A DNA stretch of 64,000 bases from Atriophallophorus winterbourni (taxonomy: Eukaryota; Platyhelminthes; Trematoda; Plagiorchiida; Microphallidae), in assembly GCA_013407085.1 (NCBI GenBank), contig JACCGJ010014209.1:32464-96463 (forward strand), read 5' to 3'. Each line of letters starts with the position of its first letter. Positions within the stretch are counted from its first letter, which is position 1. This document shows positions 34,050 through 46,589 of this stretch, one piece after another. Under the pieces are notes generated by a model. The model was not told where the DNA came from. It worked only from the letters and a program-made list of their open reading frames with translations, and did no database searches. The translations under genes were made by a program, and so were the position numbers.

Positions 34050-34480
34050 CAATTTTTAATTATACGAAACACTGCAAAGATCCATTACTGACGTCGCTCT
34101 GTAAGATATTTTATCGAAGAGTGCGATATATTTTCGCAGCTTAGAACCCTACCATATACTTCATCGGCACAAGGTGGTAGGTGTAAATTATCCTCGGTGA
34201 CATTATTAGCAAGAATCTTTTAAGTTTTCTTCGAAAGATGTATAACATACTGAACTGTTCATAACTATTCTGGCTATAAACTGTGCTTTTAAGATTTTCA
34301 CTAATAATCTTACCATATGCCAAGATTTTAGTTTCCGATCGACAAGTTCATGGAACATCCTTGCAAACATGGAGATTTTTGCTTTTCTGAAACTACACGT
34401 GCGCTTGTTGTTGAACGGGCTAATCAGCGCCAATCTATTCCAATAGACGCTAACAAAACACAAACGTAGTTTTCAACATA
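34050..34480 (-). mobile_element. CR1-like LINE fragment
   Basis: Parallels 58400-58720 over several blocks (atattttatcgaagagtgcga, accatatacttcatcg, agcaagaatctt, ttcttcgaaag). The minus translation FARMFHELVDRKLKSW corresponds to the NRxRVMELVGKRFLS segment there. Confidence 0.65.
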
Positions 34481-34679
34481 GAAATCATGCCACACACATT
34501 GAAGCTGGATTGTGCGGGCCGAACAATTTTAAAACATTATATTTTCTGCTATGGTTATAGCATTCAATAAAATTCAAACAGATAATCATTTGCAATATAC
34601 TGGTAGGCAATTTCTACTGTTTTTCTAAAGATTAAATTTTGCCGGAAGCCAATACGGTGCTCGATTCTCGCTCACTACT

Positions 34680-35050
34680 TTTTATAGGATAAGGAATCAT
34701 TCCCCATGCTCATAAATACGTATATTAACCCAGTGATGGATTACTCAGTGCAAGCTTGGGCATTATGGCTACAAAATGACATCAAGATGCTCGAGAGGAT
34801 ATATCACAGAGCAACTAAAATGGTTGGCTGCCTCCGCAACCTACCAAATGAGGATCAACTTGTACATCCTACGGAACTCCCTAACGTCAGATGTTGTACA
34901 ACCATCTAGTAATATGATTTTCAGGAACAAATTGGATCTATTTATGCGTTGTAATTCCACCCTTCATCCCGTTTATATAACATGATTTTTATTCAAACGA
35001 ATATTTTTGCCATCATACCGAGACAATACATGACATTTTTTTTAACTACA
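34680..35050 (+). mobile_element. CR1-like LINE 3' region
   Basis: The plus strand encodes INTYINPVMDYSVQAWALWL and DIKMLERIYHRATKMVGCL, the conserved C-terminal CR1 block. The tail 34920-35030 is the reverse complement of 50945-51060, so both belong to one subfamily. Confidence 0.8.
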
Positions 35051-36457
35051 AGACTGTCTATCTTCCTAATGCCTCAATTTATTATAATATAAAATCCACT
35101 GAGAGAACAATATCAAGAACATCAATCGTTTCGGCTACGTTTGAAATATGTGGCTTGAGGGCAAGTTCTTGAAAGATTGCGTTCATTAATTATATTAACA
35201 CACGCTGAGAAATTTTCGCTAATTAAAACAAAGCATTTCATTGTTTAACTTACGAAACTTGCAACAATAACATTCACTGAAAAAGCCGCAAACGATGCTC
35301 CGTTTCTGCATTTATTTTTCATTTCTGCGAAATTTGATAGCTGCATGCTAAAACAAAAATGTTAGGAAATTTGAAGAATTTGAAGAATTTGACGTGAACA
35401 GCATTAAAATTTATAAATGTCGGCTAAATTTATCAAAATGAAAAAAACTTCACTCGAAAAATTAGCATCCATATGAAAATTCCGTTCTTTACATGTTAAT
35501 TCTGAGTTTCCCCGTGCGTGGGGTGTCATGCTTTATGACTTTGTTAAAACAAATTTAAGCGTGGGTTCATAAAAGTGCGAAATTTTTTGCAACTATGCAG
35601 TAGTTGAAAAAACTTGAAATCAGGAGACATAAATACCGAAAATCGAGAAGTCTGGAAATCACCCAGTCTATAAAATGTTTCCATCAGTTCAAACGTGAAT
35701 CAATAATTAGTATTTATTCTCTGTACCGTTGCTACATTTGAAGAATTCCTCTCATAGGTTAGATGCTTGTAACTCAACGAAATAACCTAATAATGAAATA
35801 GAATCATAGAACTTGTGCAAAAGCGTCATATTTTGATGCAAACGCAAATTGGTGTTGAATGAAAATCCTAAACTGCTGTTTCGTTATCGTTTCGCTGCAG
35901 AAGATAATATGTTGATAATATGTTATGTTAATATGGGGTTTGATAATGTGTGGTTTCAATCAGCAGTACTGAAGCTAGTAAATGAGATGGAATATTATTG
36001 AGCCGGAATAATTTTTTAAAGTTAGCTTTTAGTTATCAGAATTTCATGACCTATATACCTTTCGTAGTTTTAGTACCTTATCTGGACAGAAAGCATATTT
36101 TATGATGAAGTACAAAAATATCGTTGAATTCATGTTATGAAAATCAGTCTACAAGCCAAACTCTTCTACAAGTTTGTCTCCATGTCTTACTCTGACGCAT
36201 CTGAAGATGTTTATAGAGCTGAAAACATCGATATTAAATAAAACTACACGTCGTCATAACATAATGAGCTCAAGTGTGGTACTCATGGTTGGGAAAGAGA
36301 TAATTTATTACAAGGTAACCAAAACTTGAGACAAATTACGTGAAATACACTAGCAAGTGGCAACTGGTGCAGACATTAAAGATGTCATTTGTACTCAGTA
36401 GATTGGCATATCAAATTAAATTAGGTGTCATTTGTGACGCTATAGAAAAGGCTCAAA
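35051..36457. other. AT-rich sequence without recognised features
   Basis: No ORF over 60 codons and no recognised repeat. Confidence 0.5.
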
Positions 36458-37023
36458 ATTAATAATAATAATAATAATAATACATAATAATACTATATAA
36501 ATACTATCATAATACTATAATAATAATAATAATAATAATAATATAATAATAATAATAATAATACTATAATAATAATATAAATAATAATATATAATAATAA
36601 TATATAAATCATTAATAATCATTAATCATAATCATAATCCATAAATAATAATCCTCCCCCTACTAATCAGACTACTACTACATATAATCCATAATATAAA
36701 TAATAATACGTATAATCATAATCATAAATCAGATACTTAATAATCCTCCTGTCTAATAATCACTAATCCTAATATAATATACTACTAATAATAATAATAA
36801 TAATCCTACTAACACGCCCATCTATAATCCATCCTAACTCATACTAATCATCATCTAATCATCTATATCCTCCTATCCTAATCATACTCCTACTCATCCT
36901 CTCATACTACTCTAATAATAATAATAATACTCCAATATATATAATAACAACTAATATAATAAAATCTAATCCTACATAAAATACTCTAATTAATAATAAA
37001 TAATAATATAATAATAAAGAATA
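36458..37023. repeat. Noisy ATA/AAT microsatellite
   Basis: An ataata repeat broken by scattered single-base insertions and substitutions (for example taatcctcct, catcctaact). It continues into the error-rich duplicate beside the assembly gap. The error style suggests uncorrected long-read sequence rather than true divergence. Confidence 0.75.
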
Positions 37024-37504
37024 ATAATAATATACCATACTTTGCCTACGCCTTCAAAGGGCGACTTCCTCTGTAGTTGTTGCCAGTCGCCTCTAACACC
37101 CTTATTCATTAAATAGCGTGATGATCTTTGTTCTTGCATTCTTCGGGCACATCCTCCTGCCACACGACAGCGCATGGTGGAGAGGGTGTAATAATGCGCT
37201 CTACAGAGTTGATGAGGCCTCACTGGAATATCCGTCTTACGATCCGGCTGCAAGTTTTAGCTGATAGAATTTAACCCCGATCTCAATGTGGATTCCGCCA
37301 AGGGAGATTACCCGTTGACATGATCTCATCCCTGAAACCACTTCACGAAAATGTGTGAGAAAACATATCCATTATCGCTGTTTTTTATTTTAGATTTAAC
37401 GAAGCATTCAACTACAGTCAGCCGGGAGGAGTCTTTTTTCAAAGCTTGATTTGACTCGCTGCCCCAGCTGGCTCAAGCTCGTTAATTCGTTTCACTCAGA
37501 AATG
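37024..37504. other. Error-rich duplicate of 37600-38064 (likely assembly artefact)
   Basis: Block for block it repeats the sequence on the other side of the gap: gcgtgatgat, catggtggagag, ccggctgcaagttttagctgatagaattta, ctcaatgtggattccgc, gttgacatgatctcatccctgaaa, and finally tcgtttcactcagaaatg, which also ends at 38064. The differences are mainly single-base insertions and deletions. Confidence 0.85.
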
Positions 37505-37524
37505 NNNNNNNNNNNNNNNNNNNN
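37505..37524. other. Assembly gap (20 N)
   Basis: Exactly 20 undetermined bases between the noisy duplicate and an AAT microsatellite (37525-37610). Confidence 0.99.
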
Positions 37525-37576
<52 letters not shown>

Positions 37577-37609
37577 TAATAATAATAATAATGATGATAA
37601 TAATAATTT

Positions 37610-39313
37610 GCCTACAGCATTCAGAAGGGAGATTCCTCTGTAATTGTTGCAGTCGCATCTAACGCCCTTATTCTTAAATAGCGTGATGATTTTTGCGGGA
37701 CACAGTCCTCCTGCCAGCACTGAAGCAGCAAATGGTGGAGAGGTTGTAATAATGCTGCTCTACAGCAGTTGATGAGCTCAGGTGGAATTCCGTCTTACAG
37801 ATCCGGCTGCAAGTTTTAGCTGATAGAATTTACCCCGAATCTCAATGTGGATTCCGCAAGGGAAGATTAACCGTTGACATGATCTCATCCCTGAAACAAC
37901 TTCAAGAAAAGTGTTGAGAAAAGCGTATGCCATTATATGCTGTTTTCATTGATTTAACGAAGGCATTCGACTACGTCAGCAGGGAGGGTCTTTTCAAAAT
38001 GCTTGATTTGATAGGCTGCCCCCTAAGACTGCTCAAGCTCGTTATTTCGTTTCACTCAGAAATGAAGGGCTCAGTCCATTTTAACGGTTTCAGCTCAGAA
38101 GCCTACGAAATTCGCCTTGACGTCAAACAAGGATGTTTTCTTGCTCCCACGCTGTTCAGCATTTTCTTTACTCTGCTTCTGAAGCACGCTTTCAGGACCA
38201 GGACAGAAGGCATTTACCTACGCAGGTGAAGTGATGGCAAGCTTTTCAACCTGAACCGGTTAAGAGCACAAACCAAGGCGGGAAATGTGCTAATCCGTGA
38301 CCTGCTGTTTGCCGACGATGCAGCCTATATTGCTTACTCCCAAGAGCACCTCCAGTCTCTAATCGACTGCTTTCTCGTCGGCATACAGAGACTTTGGGCT
38401 AACAATCAGCATGAGCAAGACCAAGGTCCTTGGTCAAGGGACTGTATCGCCTCCCATCATAACTGTTGGAAACTGTCAGCTTGAATCAGTACATCAGTTC
38501 ACATACCTTGGTTCAACCATTGCGGATAACCTCACGCTAGACGCGGAGATTGATAAGCGGATTGACAGAGCAACTGTCATTCTGTCTCGATTGAACTCTT
38601 GTATTTGGAGTGACCGCAAGCTGACTGTAAAAACAAAGATGATGGTATACAGCGCGTACGTACTAAATGCTTTACTGTACGGCAGTGAAACCTGGAGCCC
38701 CCACGCAAGACACGAAAAGAAGCTGAATGCTTTCCGTCTACAAAGCACCCGTCGTATCTCGAAAATATAGTTGATGGATAAATTAACTAATGCTTTCAAA
38801 AGCTGGTCAACAGAGCATGTTCACCCTATTGAGACAGTGCCGCCTGCGGTGGCTTAGTCATGTCTACAGAATTGAAAATGGTCGTATTCTGAAAGATCTA
38901 CTCTATGGTGAGTTGCAATTAGGAAGTCGACCATTATGCAGACCGCACTTGCGGTACAAAGACGTTTGCAAAATAGATATGAAAGCTCTTGGCGTCGACC
39001 CGGCGCATTGGGAAGAACTTGCTCTTGACCGCTCACATTGGAGGCATTGTGTAAAGCGTCGTCTGCAAGCTGAGGAGGAGCAGATACAGCTCGTGGCTGC
39101 TGAACGCAGATCACACCGCCAGCGTGCAACTGATGCAATACAACCGAGATCTGACTTTCGTTGCCAGCGCTGGGGGAGAAATCGTTCCTCCCGAATCGGA
39201 CTGTTTAGTCATTTCAAAACTGCAGAACATGAACATTCACGCGATTGTGATGTACATCCATGGTCGACATCGACCGAAGGAGGCCAACAACAACAACAAT
39301 AATAATAATAATT
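37610..39313 (+). mobile_element. RTE/Nimb-like LINE with inverted 5' segment
   Basis: From about 37800 the plus strand encodes reverse transcriptase pieces: LQVLADRIYPESQCGFRKG, VFIDLTKAFDYVSREGLFKM, VKQGCFLAPTLFSIFFTLLL, IRDLLFADDAAY (the YADD/FADD catalytic motif), then the thumb (YLGSTIADNL), LRWLSHVYRIENGRILKDLLYGEL and a zinc-finger-like end (CQRWGRNRSSRIGLFSH). It ends in an AAC/AAT tail. Several frameshifts and stops break the frame. The first 190 bp (37610-37798) is the adjacent upstream RT segment in inverted orientation (NNYRGISLLNAVGK on the minus strand). Confidence 0.85.
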
Positions 39314-41174
39314 GATGTTAACATCGAATTGAATACCCTCGAGGTTTGTCTCGAAAATTTAGCTTAACACGATTTCCTACAGATTCCCAATTCCAGAATA
39401 GTGAATGCACCTAATGAGTAACCTATTCACACTGGACTCCAGTGCCTCACCACCTAACCATATGTTCAATCAAGGACTAACACATTTTCGCATTAGCCAT
39501 AGTCAAGGCGTATGCTACGACCGTGCCTCGCTTTATCAGAATCTCTATCGCCTTCGCCATCAACAAACGTACCGATTTTATAAACGGCTTTAATTCCGAG
39601 TAACCTTGTTCAATTGCATGATCATTGGGACTCCAATATGCACGCTTTTGGATGACATCTTACCTTCACATATAATTTGCAATAATATTTTCTTCTTCAT
39701 GACATAGGTCGAGCTTTATCATATTTAGAACCTATTAGATGGAAATTGGTATCTCAGATTTCCGGGAAATTCAGGCATGTATTCCATAGTATTAGATAGC
39801 TAATCGTTTTATGCATAAATCTTGTAATGTAAGTCAGACTATCTATGTCGTTGAACGGGAGACCATTGGATTTGCACTAGACAAATTAACACAGCCTAAA
39901 AGTTTAAGTATGCCACCATTATACCTAAGCGCACAGTTTTCGCCAGTTTAAAAGCGGATACCTCTCTTATTCGAGATTCTTGTCAAAACTTATAGGCCTT
40001 TTCGCCGTTACCCTACTGGAAATGTTCAGCGATTACGGGTTGCTTTTTGCACGTCAACATAATCAGCATTTCAGTTGCCCAAGTTGCGAGAATTCGATGA
40101 AAAGTATCATCGCAAGCATGAAATTTACATACATACATATCCAGCAATGCATGGAAGTTTTGTCTCCAGTGGTTTCAGAAGCGCTTAGATAACAATCTTT
40201 CGGAACCGAAAGCATATCCATTATATTCGAGTCCTTCAAATAAATTGTTTACAGCGGGATCCACTTGAGTTTGCATGCTTCCTTTTCTAACGAAAATAAG
40301 CAAATTAATGACTTTAGCACAATCTGTAATGCAATTAAACCAATTATAATAACTGTAATTTTCTAAAACAAAATCGCGATGATATATTTCCGGTCTATTT
40401 TTATCTTTTTAGCTATTAAACAGACCAGGACAGTAAACACTTTAGTGAGGAAATCAAAAAGAACACCAGGGTACGGGAAACCAATTATTTTTGCTAATTT
40501 ATTTGCCCTATTGGTCAGGTCAACCGATTTTATTTTCAGTCTGGAAATAGTGAACAATTTTCGGTTTTCCGTAATTGGAAATACCGTGAAATATTTCAAT
40601 GTTCAAACGCTTGAATGTTGAGGTAGAATTGGAATGAGACAAAACTTATGAAATTTTTTCTTGAGCGTATTCGATCCCATGTACAAATCGCCTTGTTCCT
40701 GCCAGGTGGCATTCATCTTCGACGAACACGACAACCCGTCAACAGCAAAGTGAAACTGTAATGAATTTGTCTAAATGTTGAATAATTGAACAAATCTTTA
40801 ATTAAGATATATATATATATTTCTAAATTCATAATAAAAGTATAAATCGGTATAAATATATATATATATATATATATGCTATAGTATATATATGCTATAG
40901 TATATTTTATTACAGAGTAGTGAAGCAGAGTACGTTATTAATAGGAACAAGTTTTAAGATCTATGGTGAAAATACAAATAGCTGTAGAATATCATAGGAT
41001 ATATGTATGAAAGTTCAACAAATCGTTACTTTAATGTTGACGTTCATGTGCTTCAATAGATGAGCAAAAGTAATTTCAATTGAGATATGGAGGGTGGAAA
41101 TTTCGACCGGAAATATGTTTGGGTATATTTGTTTTTCGATATATGCATATAAGAAGAAACCGCTATGGGATTTC
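39314..41174. other. AT-rich intergenic sequence
   Basis: No gene recognised. An AT microsatellite spans 40806-40905. Confidence 0.5.
40806..40905. repeat. AT dinucleotide microsatellite
   Basis: Two atatat runs (40806-40821 and 40855-40877) followed by a duplicated atgctatagtatat. Confidence 0.9.
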
Positions 41175-42450
41175 AGTAAACTTGGTCCAACACAGTATTA
41201 TTCAACATAAAATATAGTAAAGTTTGTTTGAATACCAATTCGTTTGAGAGATTGGAACGGGAGATTGGAATCAATATTAAAGAGGTGTCTGAGTGCTTGG
41301 GGTCCGACATGGATTATTCGGTATGTTAGGATGAGCTCATCTTGAATGCGTTTGCGCTCTAGGGTGCCCAATCCGAGTATAATCAGTCACTAATCAAAGG
41401 GTAGATTATGTAATCCAGTTACTATTTTAGTTGCCTTATGATGAATCCTTTCGTAAAGTGAGATATATTTTTCCATCCGTGGTGTCCAAACTTGTACTGT
41501 ATAGTCCACAGCTGGAGGTATGCATGAATTGGATATTTTTGACACTGAGTTAGGTGGGAAACGTCCGAAAATTCATCTTAGTAACTTGAGTACGTTGCAT
41601 GCATGCTTATAGACAGCCTCGCACGACAGACTGTTTATCAAATATCCGTAGTCCCAGATACCGAGATATTCGTGCGATATACTCCACTCATGCGTATAAC
41701 TGACAAGTATGTATGAGAAGGGGAATGGTTTCCTAACTTGCAACATTTTGCATTCGCGGAATTTGAAGGGCAGCTTGTATTTAATTGACCCCTGGTACAG
41801 CACATTTAAGTCTGCTTGTAAAACTAGGCAATCTTCAGCTGAGTTTACCTTCGTTCAAATTTTCAAATCTTTGCAAAAAGGACAAGTTTACATCGTACCA
41901 GTTTCGGTAGATCATTTATAAATATAAAGAACTGTATTGGAATAAGTACTAAACCTTGTGGGACACCGCTCGTGGATTCCATATTACGGGCAATTTCGCC
42001 ATCTATTCTGACTTTCGCTTTGCAATCATCCAGGTAAATTGCAAAACATGTAAGTAGATTTTTAGTGACGCCAACATCCTGCAGCTTCTGAAGTAGCAAG
42101 GAGTATTCAACTCAATCGGAAACTTTAGATATATCTAAATAACAAACACGTACGGAACTCTATTTGCCTATTGCTAGAGTCAAATAGTTTAAAGTGATGA
42201 GCAAGTTAGACAAGCCTGAGCTTGTTTTTCTAAATCAATATTGTGTCTGAGAAAGAATTTCATGACTCTGGAGGTTCTTGATAAGACTTTCACAGACTTA
42301 GCGTTTCAATACTTCAGAAACCACTGAAAGGAGCTTCACATGGCGATAATTGGTCGGATCCGAACGACTGACAACTTTGTAGATTGGTGTAATACAAGCT
42401 TAGTTCGCTCATGAAATTTTGTCTTAGTCATTCAGATACGGCATATTGTA
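41175..42450 (-). mobile_element. CR1-like LINE, reverse transcriptase region
   Basis: The minus strand encodes LLQKLQDVGVTKNLLTCFAI, then KVRIDGEIARNMESTSGVPQ followed by GLVL, and FINDLPKLVRCKLVLFA, the RT core with the catalytic ADD lost. Next come KCKMLQVRKPFPFSYILVS-type thumb sequence and a degraded C-terminal block to about 41280. Stops and frameshifts throughout. Confidence 0.8.
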
Positions 42451-43127
42451 AATGAATAGATGTCATGAGTGGATTTATTCAAAGTCATGCTTTGGCTTTC
42501 CTTTTATTATTAAATATGAACATCAGTTGCAATTCCATCATCTTTGCAGATGATAGAAAAATGTGGAAGCGGTTTTGTTTCCTCGACGACTGCGCCGTGT
42601 CAAAGCGATGCAAATACATCTGACAACGTTATTCAGAATCGAAAAATTTTACACTTAACCCTCGAAAATTCCAATGTCGCAGCTAGAAAAATGCTTGTCT
42701 CAAAAATATCAGGTTATTAGAGATGATATTCTAAGTCAAGTATTTGAACTATTCCCAATTACTGGTCATGGGACATCAAAATTCAAGCACACTTATTTGA
42801 ACATAAACTGCGCTACTTCTGTATAACCATAAGAGATATTGACCTCCCCATTTATTTTACATCTTTTCTTTACTTCTGACGCAACGGCAGTTGATGATAT
42901 TGACAAAACTTCACCCAATGTTCAAAGCGATCATATTTTGCTCGGTTTCGAAAACGCAGCAAAAGTCCGCAAGGCGAGCGTGTGAAACTCTTTAGGAAAA
43001 TTGTGCATTCAAGCTCACTTCAGCTCGAAAACTGACAATAGATTTTGCAGTAAATACAGAGACACAGAGCATTATCTCTGGAAGTCCTCAGGCAAACATT
43101 CTTCAACTTCTGTTGAGTTCGATGGAC
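42451..43127. other. Spacer without recognised features
   Basis: AT-rich, with no conserved open frame. Confidence 0.45.
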
Positions 43128-43850
43128 TACGTTGTTGTTGTCCAACTTCAGTCGATGTCGACCATCGATGTACATATCAATCGCATGCATTCTCATGTTC
43201 TACATCTTTTCAAATGACTAAACAGTCCGATTCAGCAGGAACAATCTCTCCCGCAGCAATTGTAACGATAAGCAGAAGTCAGTCGTAGGGCGTCAGTTTC
43301 ACGCCTGCGTCGTGATCTGCGTTCAGCAGCCAAGAGCGGTTAAGAGCAAGTTCTTCCCAACTCGCGAGGTCAATGCCAATAGCTTTCATATCTATTTTGC
43401 AAACGTCTTTTTACCGCAAGTGCGGTCTGCCCAATGGTCGAGTTCCTAATTGCAACTCACAATAGAGTAGATATTTGGGAATACGACCATTTTCCATTCT
43501 GTAGACATGACTAAGCCACCGCAGGCGGCGTTGTCGCAATAGGGTGAACATGTTCTGTTGATCAGCTTTTGAAAGCACTTCAGCATTAGTCAATTTATCC
43601 ATCCACTATATTTTCGAGATACGACGGGTGCTTTGTAGACGGAAAGCATTCAGCTTCCTTTCGTGTCTTGCGTGGGGGATCCAGGTTTCACTGCCGTACA
43701 GTAAAGTATTTAGTACGCACGCGCTGTATACCATCATCTTTGTATTTACAGTCAACTTGCGGTTAACCCAAACACAAGAGTTCAATCGGGACAAAATGAC
43801 AGCTGCTCTGCTAATCCGCTTATCAATCTCTGTGTCTAGCTAGAGGTTAT
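43128..43850 (-). mobile_element. LINE 3' region (same family as 37.6-39.3 kb), minus
   Basis: The minus strand encodes SRLNSCVWVNRKLTVNTKMM, VLNTLLYGSETWIPHARHE, RRLRWLSHVYRMENGRIPKY and the terminal tail, ending with gttgttgtt (the complement of the AAC tail). Close to 38490-39290 on the plus strand. Confidence 0.87.
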
Positions 43851-44033
43851 CACGCCAGCGACGTGCAACTGACGCCCTGCGACTGAGTTCTGCTTATCGT
43901 TACAAGCGCTGCGCGAGAGATTGTTCCTGTTGAATCGGACTGTTTAGTCATTCGAAAAGATGTAGAACATGAAAATGCATGCGATGGATATGTACATCCA
44001 TGGTCGACATCGACCGAAGTAAGCCAACATACA
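43851..44033 (+). mobile_element. Second LINE 3' end, plus, abutting the first head-to-head
   Basis: Starts acgccagcgacgtgcaactga exactly where the minus copy stops (agaggttatc), then runs through tcggactgtttagtcatt, tgtacatccatggtcgacatcgaccgaag and agccaaca. This matches 39115-39285 and is the reverse complement of 43130-43320. Confidence 0.87.
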
Positions 44034-44707
44034 TGAGCAGCTGGTTTTGTTCAGATTGACCGTAAAGTACCTATTAAAATACATCAGAAAATGACCATAA
44101 TGTACAAAAACAGGATATAGTGCGAGCGTTTGATGCCTGAGTCTAATGTGTTGTACATTGATTGAGTGATCTTTCATTGATTAATCTGATACAATACACA
44201 GCTAAATATTCTCCAAATAAACACCTCGTTTTGGACCCTAATCATAAAGGTTAATATGCTAGTCAAAAAAAGTTATCTCGAAGCAACGTAAATAATATAT
44301 TGTTCAATTCGTTCAATGTGCACCTGCCTTACGTAGGCACACTAATACGTGGAAAAATTTTGAGGTGATCTATTTTTCATCTTTACAAATAAATGAATGC
44401 ACCCTCTCGCCAATTCAACCGTTTATTAAATTCCCATTTCGGTCTTCAAAACTTAGACACAGGCATACTTTCATACTATCCTATTTTTGATTGTATCATA
44501 ATCCACACATTTAATTAGTTGTTGCCTCTCTCATTCAAAACTGTTCAATCAGCATGAACCATATGTTATAACAAAAGAGGAAGCCTACCTGACGAGTATA
44601 CGTCTCCTAGTTTCCGATCTCGAATGATAATTTACCTGTGCATAAATTCTCAGTAAATTGAACTGGATCGCCCATGGAAACGCTGGAATGCAACATTAAA
44701 ATTTTAT
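44034..44707. other. Spacer without recognised features
   Basis: AT-rich. No conserved frame. Confidence 0.45.
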
Positions 44708-44862
44708 TTATTTGTAATCACGTTGTGCTTGTATGTCACTGTTGGATAAGGTTGGTACGCCAACCTGTTAATCACATCAGTGCACACTCGTGTAAATAGG
44801 GTTTAACCCCATGATAATTAACAAAAAAGCTCATTTGCATGCATTTCAATCACACACACAGT
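44708..44862 (-). repeat. Subfamily A unit fragment lacking the ribozyme
   Basis: cttgtatgtcactgttggata, gccaacctgttaatcacat, gggtttaacccc and aaagctcatttgcatgcattt match 49865-49985. It stops at cacacaca, where the ribozyme would begin. Confidence 0.75.
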
Positions 44863-45097
44863 AATGATATTCATCAAATTTGGTATTGCATCGCGTAATT
44901 GTCTTACATTTTAAATAGTAAAACGTGAAGGTTAAAATAAACAAAGATAACAAAAATATAAAATATAAATTCAAAGGTCTACAAGACAAACTACTAACAG
45001 CAATGTGTATTCATCTTATGTTGTACAAAATTTCATTCCGTTCAGAAAGCAAAATTTTGAACAAGTGTTAGATATGAAAAGAAATTGTTCAAAGAAA

Positions 45098-46589
45098 TTC
45101 AAGGTTTTAAATGGTCTAAAAAGCCACATGCTTAACTATAAACATAGGATGGTAAAAATTGAAATAGAAGCGCCTTAAACAATATAAGAAATGAGATTAA
45201 GCAGCATATAATTGTTCGGGAAACGAATAATGCAATAACATTCGTCTAATTTCGTTTTAAACTCATGCCACCTAGTGGAGTGAGCAACGGTAGAAGGTAA
45301 ATTGTTCCAAGTAAAACAGGCACGGACAGAGTAAAAATACCTTCTACAGTTCAGGCGGGAATGCGGTACCGCCAGCACATATTCGTGTGTATGATAATTT
45401 CTCGTATCCCTTCACTTGAAGAAATAATTTAAGGGATGGTTCGGGGTATGGAATGTTTTGTAAAGTAAGATAAGGTCTCCTCTGATTCGTCGATATGGAA
45501 AGTCGAACAGATTCAGTTGAGCTATCCTTTCCTTATAAGACTTGTTTCGGATGCTGAGAACTAGTTTTGTTGAGCGGTGAATGATTCGCTGCGTAAGTTC
45601 TACATCCTTCTTGAACCACGGAAACCATGGCTGAACACCGTATCTCATAAGTGGGCTCAAGTATGTATTCATGATCCTTGGGAATATCTTGGGAGAAAAT
45701 TACCGAAATACCTGTTTGGGTTTATTTAGGAAACGTATAGTCTTTGTAAAGCCTGGGTTAGATAAAATAAGGGTTTTAATCTGGGGCATATCCAGACACC
45801 CATATATTTCTCTTCACTGCAATTTTCGAGGACATTTGAACCCATGTAGTATGTGATTCCTCAAATTCCTAGCATGCATTTGTTGAAGTTAAACGGCGGT
45901 TTGTTCTTCACCGACCAGTTGGGAAGTATATCAAGATATTTTTGTAATAGCAGTCAGTCTTCTTCGGTACGGATGCAACGCCATATCTTTATCTCGTCCG
46001 TAAATATAGAAATGTTACATCGAACAAGTTCCGGTATTTCATTCCCATAAACCAGAAAGTGGATCAAACCAAGGACTGAATCTTGGTGAACTCCGCTATT
46101 TGCTGCGATTGGTTTGGTTAATGCACCGTCAACGCACCTAATTAGTATGATTTGTTAGGTAGTCATTTAGTCAATTCAACAAATCTCCGTTGATACCAAG
46201 CCTTTCAAGCTTCTGCAGTAGTCGGCTATGGTTAGCACGATCAAATGCTTTGGAGATATCTAGTTAGCAGGCATGAATAGCTTGACCTTTATCTACTGCT
46301 TGTGTCCAATCATCCAGCGTTATCAGTAAATTAGATAAACATGAAGAATTGCGTCTAAATCCATGCTGTTTTCTCAAAAAATAATTATTTTTGATCTATT
46401 TCATTAGATCGCCAACAAGGAGGCGCTCAATTAATTTGGAAATCACAGTTAACAGAGTTACGGGCCGGTAGTTAGCTACATTTTAGCGATTTCCTCCTTT
46501 ATAAAAAGGATAAATTTTTATTCGTTTCTTATCGATAGGTATCACGCTATTTGCCAGTGTTTGTTTAAACAGGTATGTGAGTGACCAAA
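45098..46589 (-). mobile_element. CR1-like LINE, RT to 3' end (3' half)
   Basis: Minus-strand order: degraded RT (46560-45860), NTYLSPLMRYGVQPWFPWFK and STKLVLSIRNKSYKERIAQL then LNLFDFPYRRIRGDLILLYK (45672-45412), NCRRYFYSVRACFTWNNLPS (45378-45250), and the shared 3' motif near 45130-45098. It appears to continue the fragment at 47060-48250 across an inserted hammerhead repeat. Confidence 0.82.

Noticed and set aside
44585..44640. CTGACGAG at 44.59 kb as another hammerhead core
   Set aside because: No GAAA or stem II follows at the required distance, and the repeat flanks are absent.
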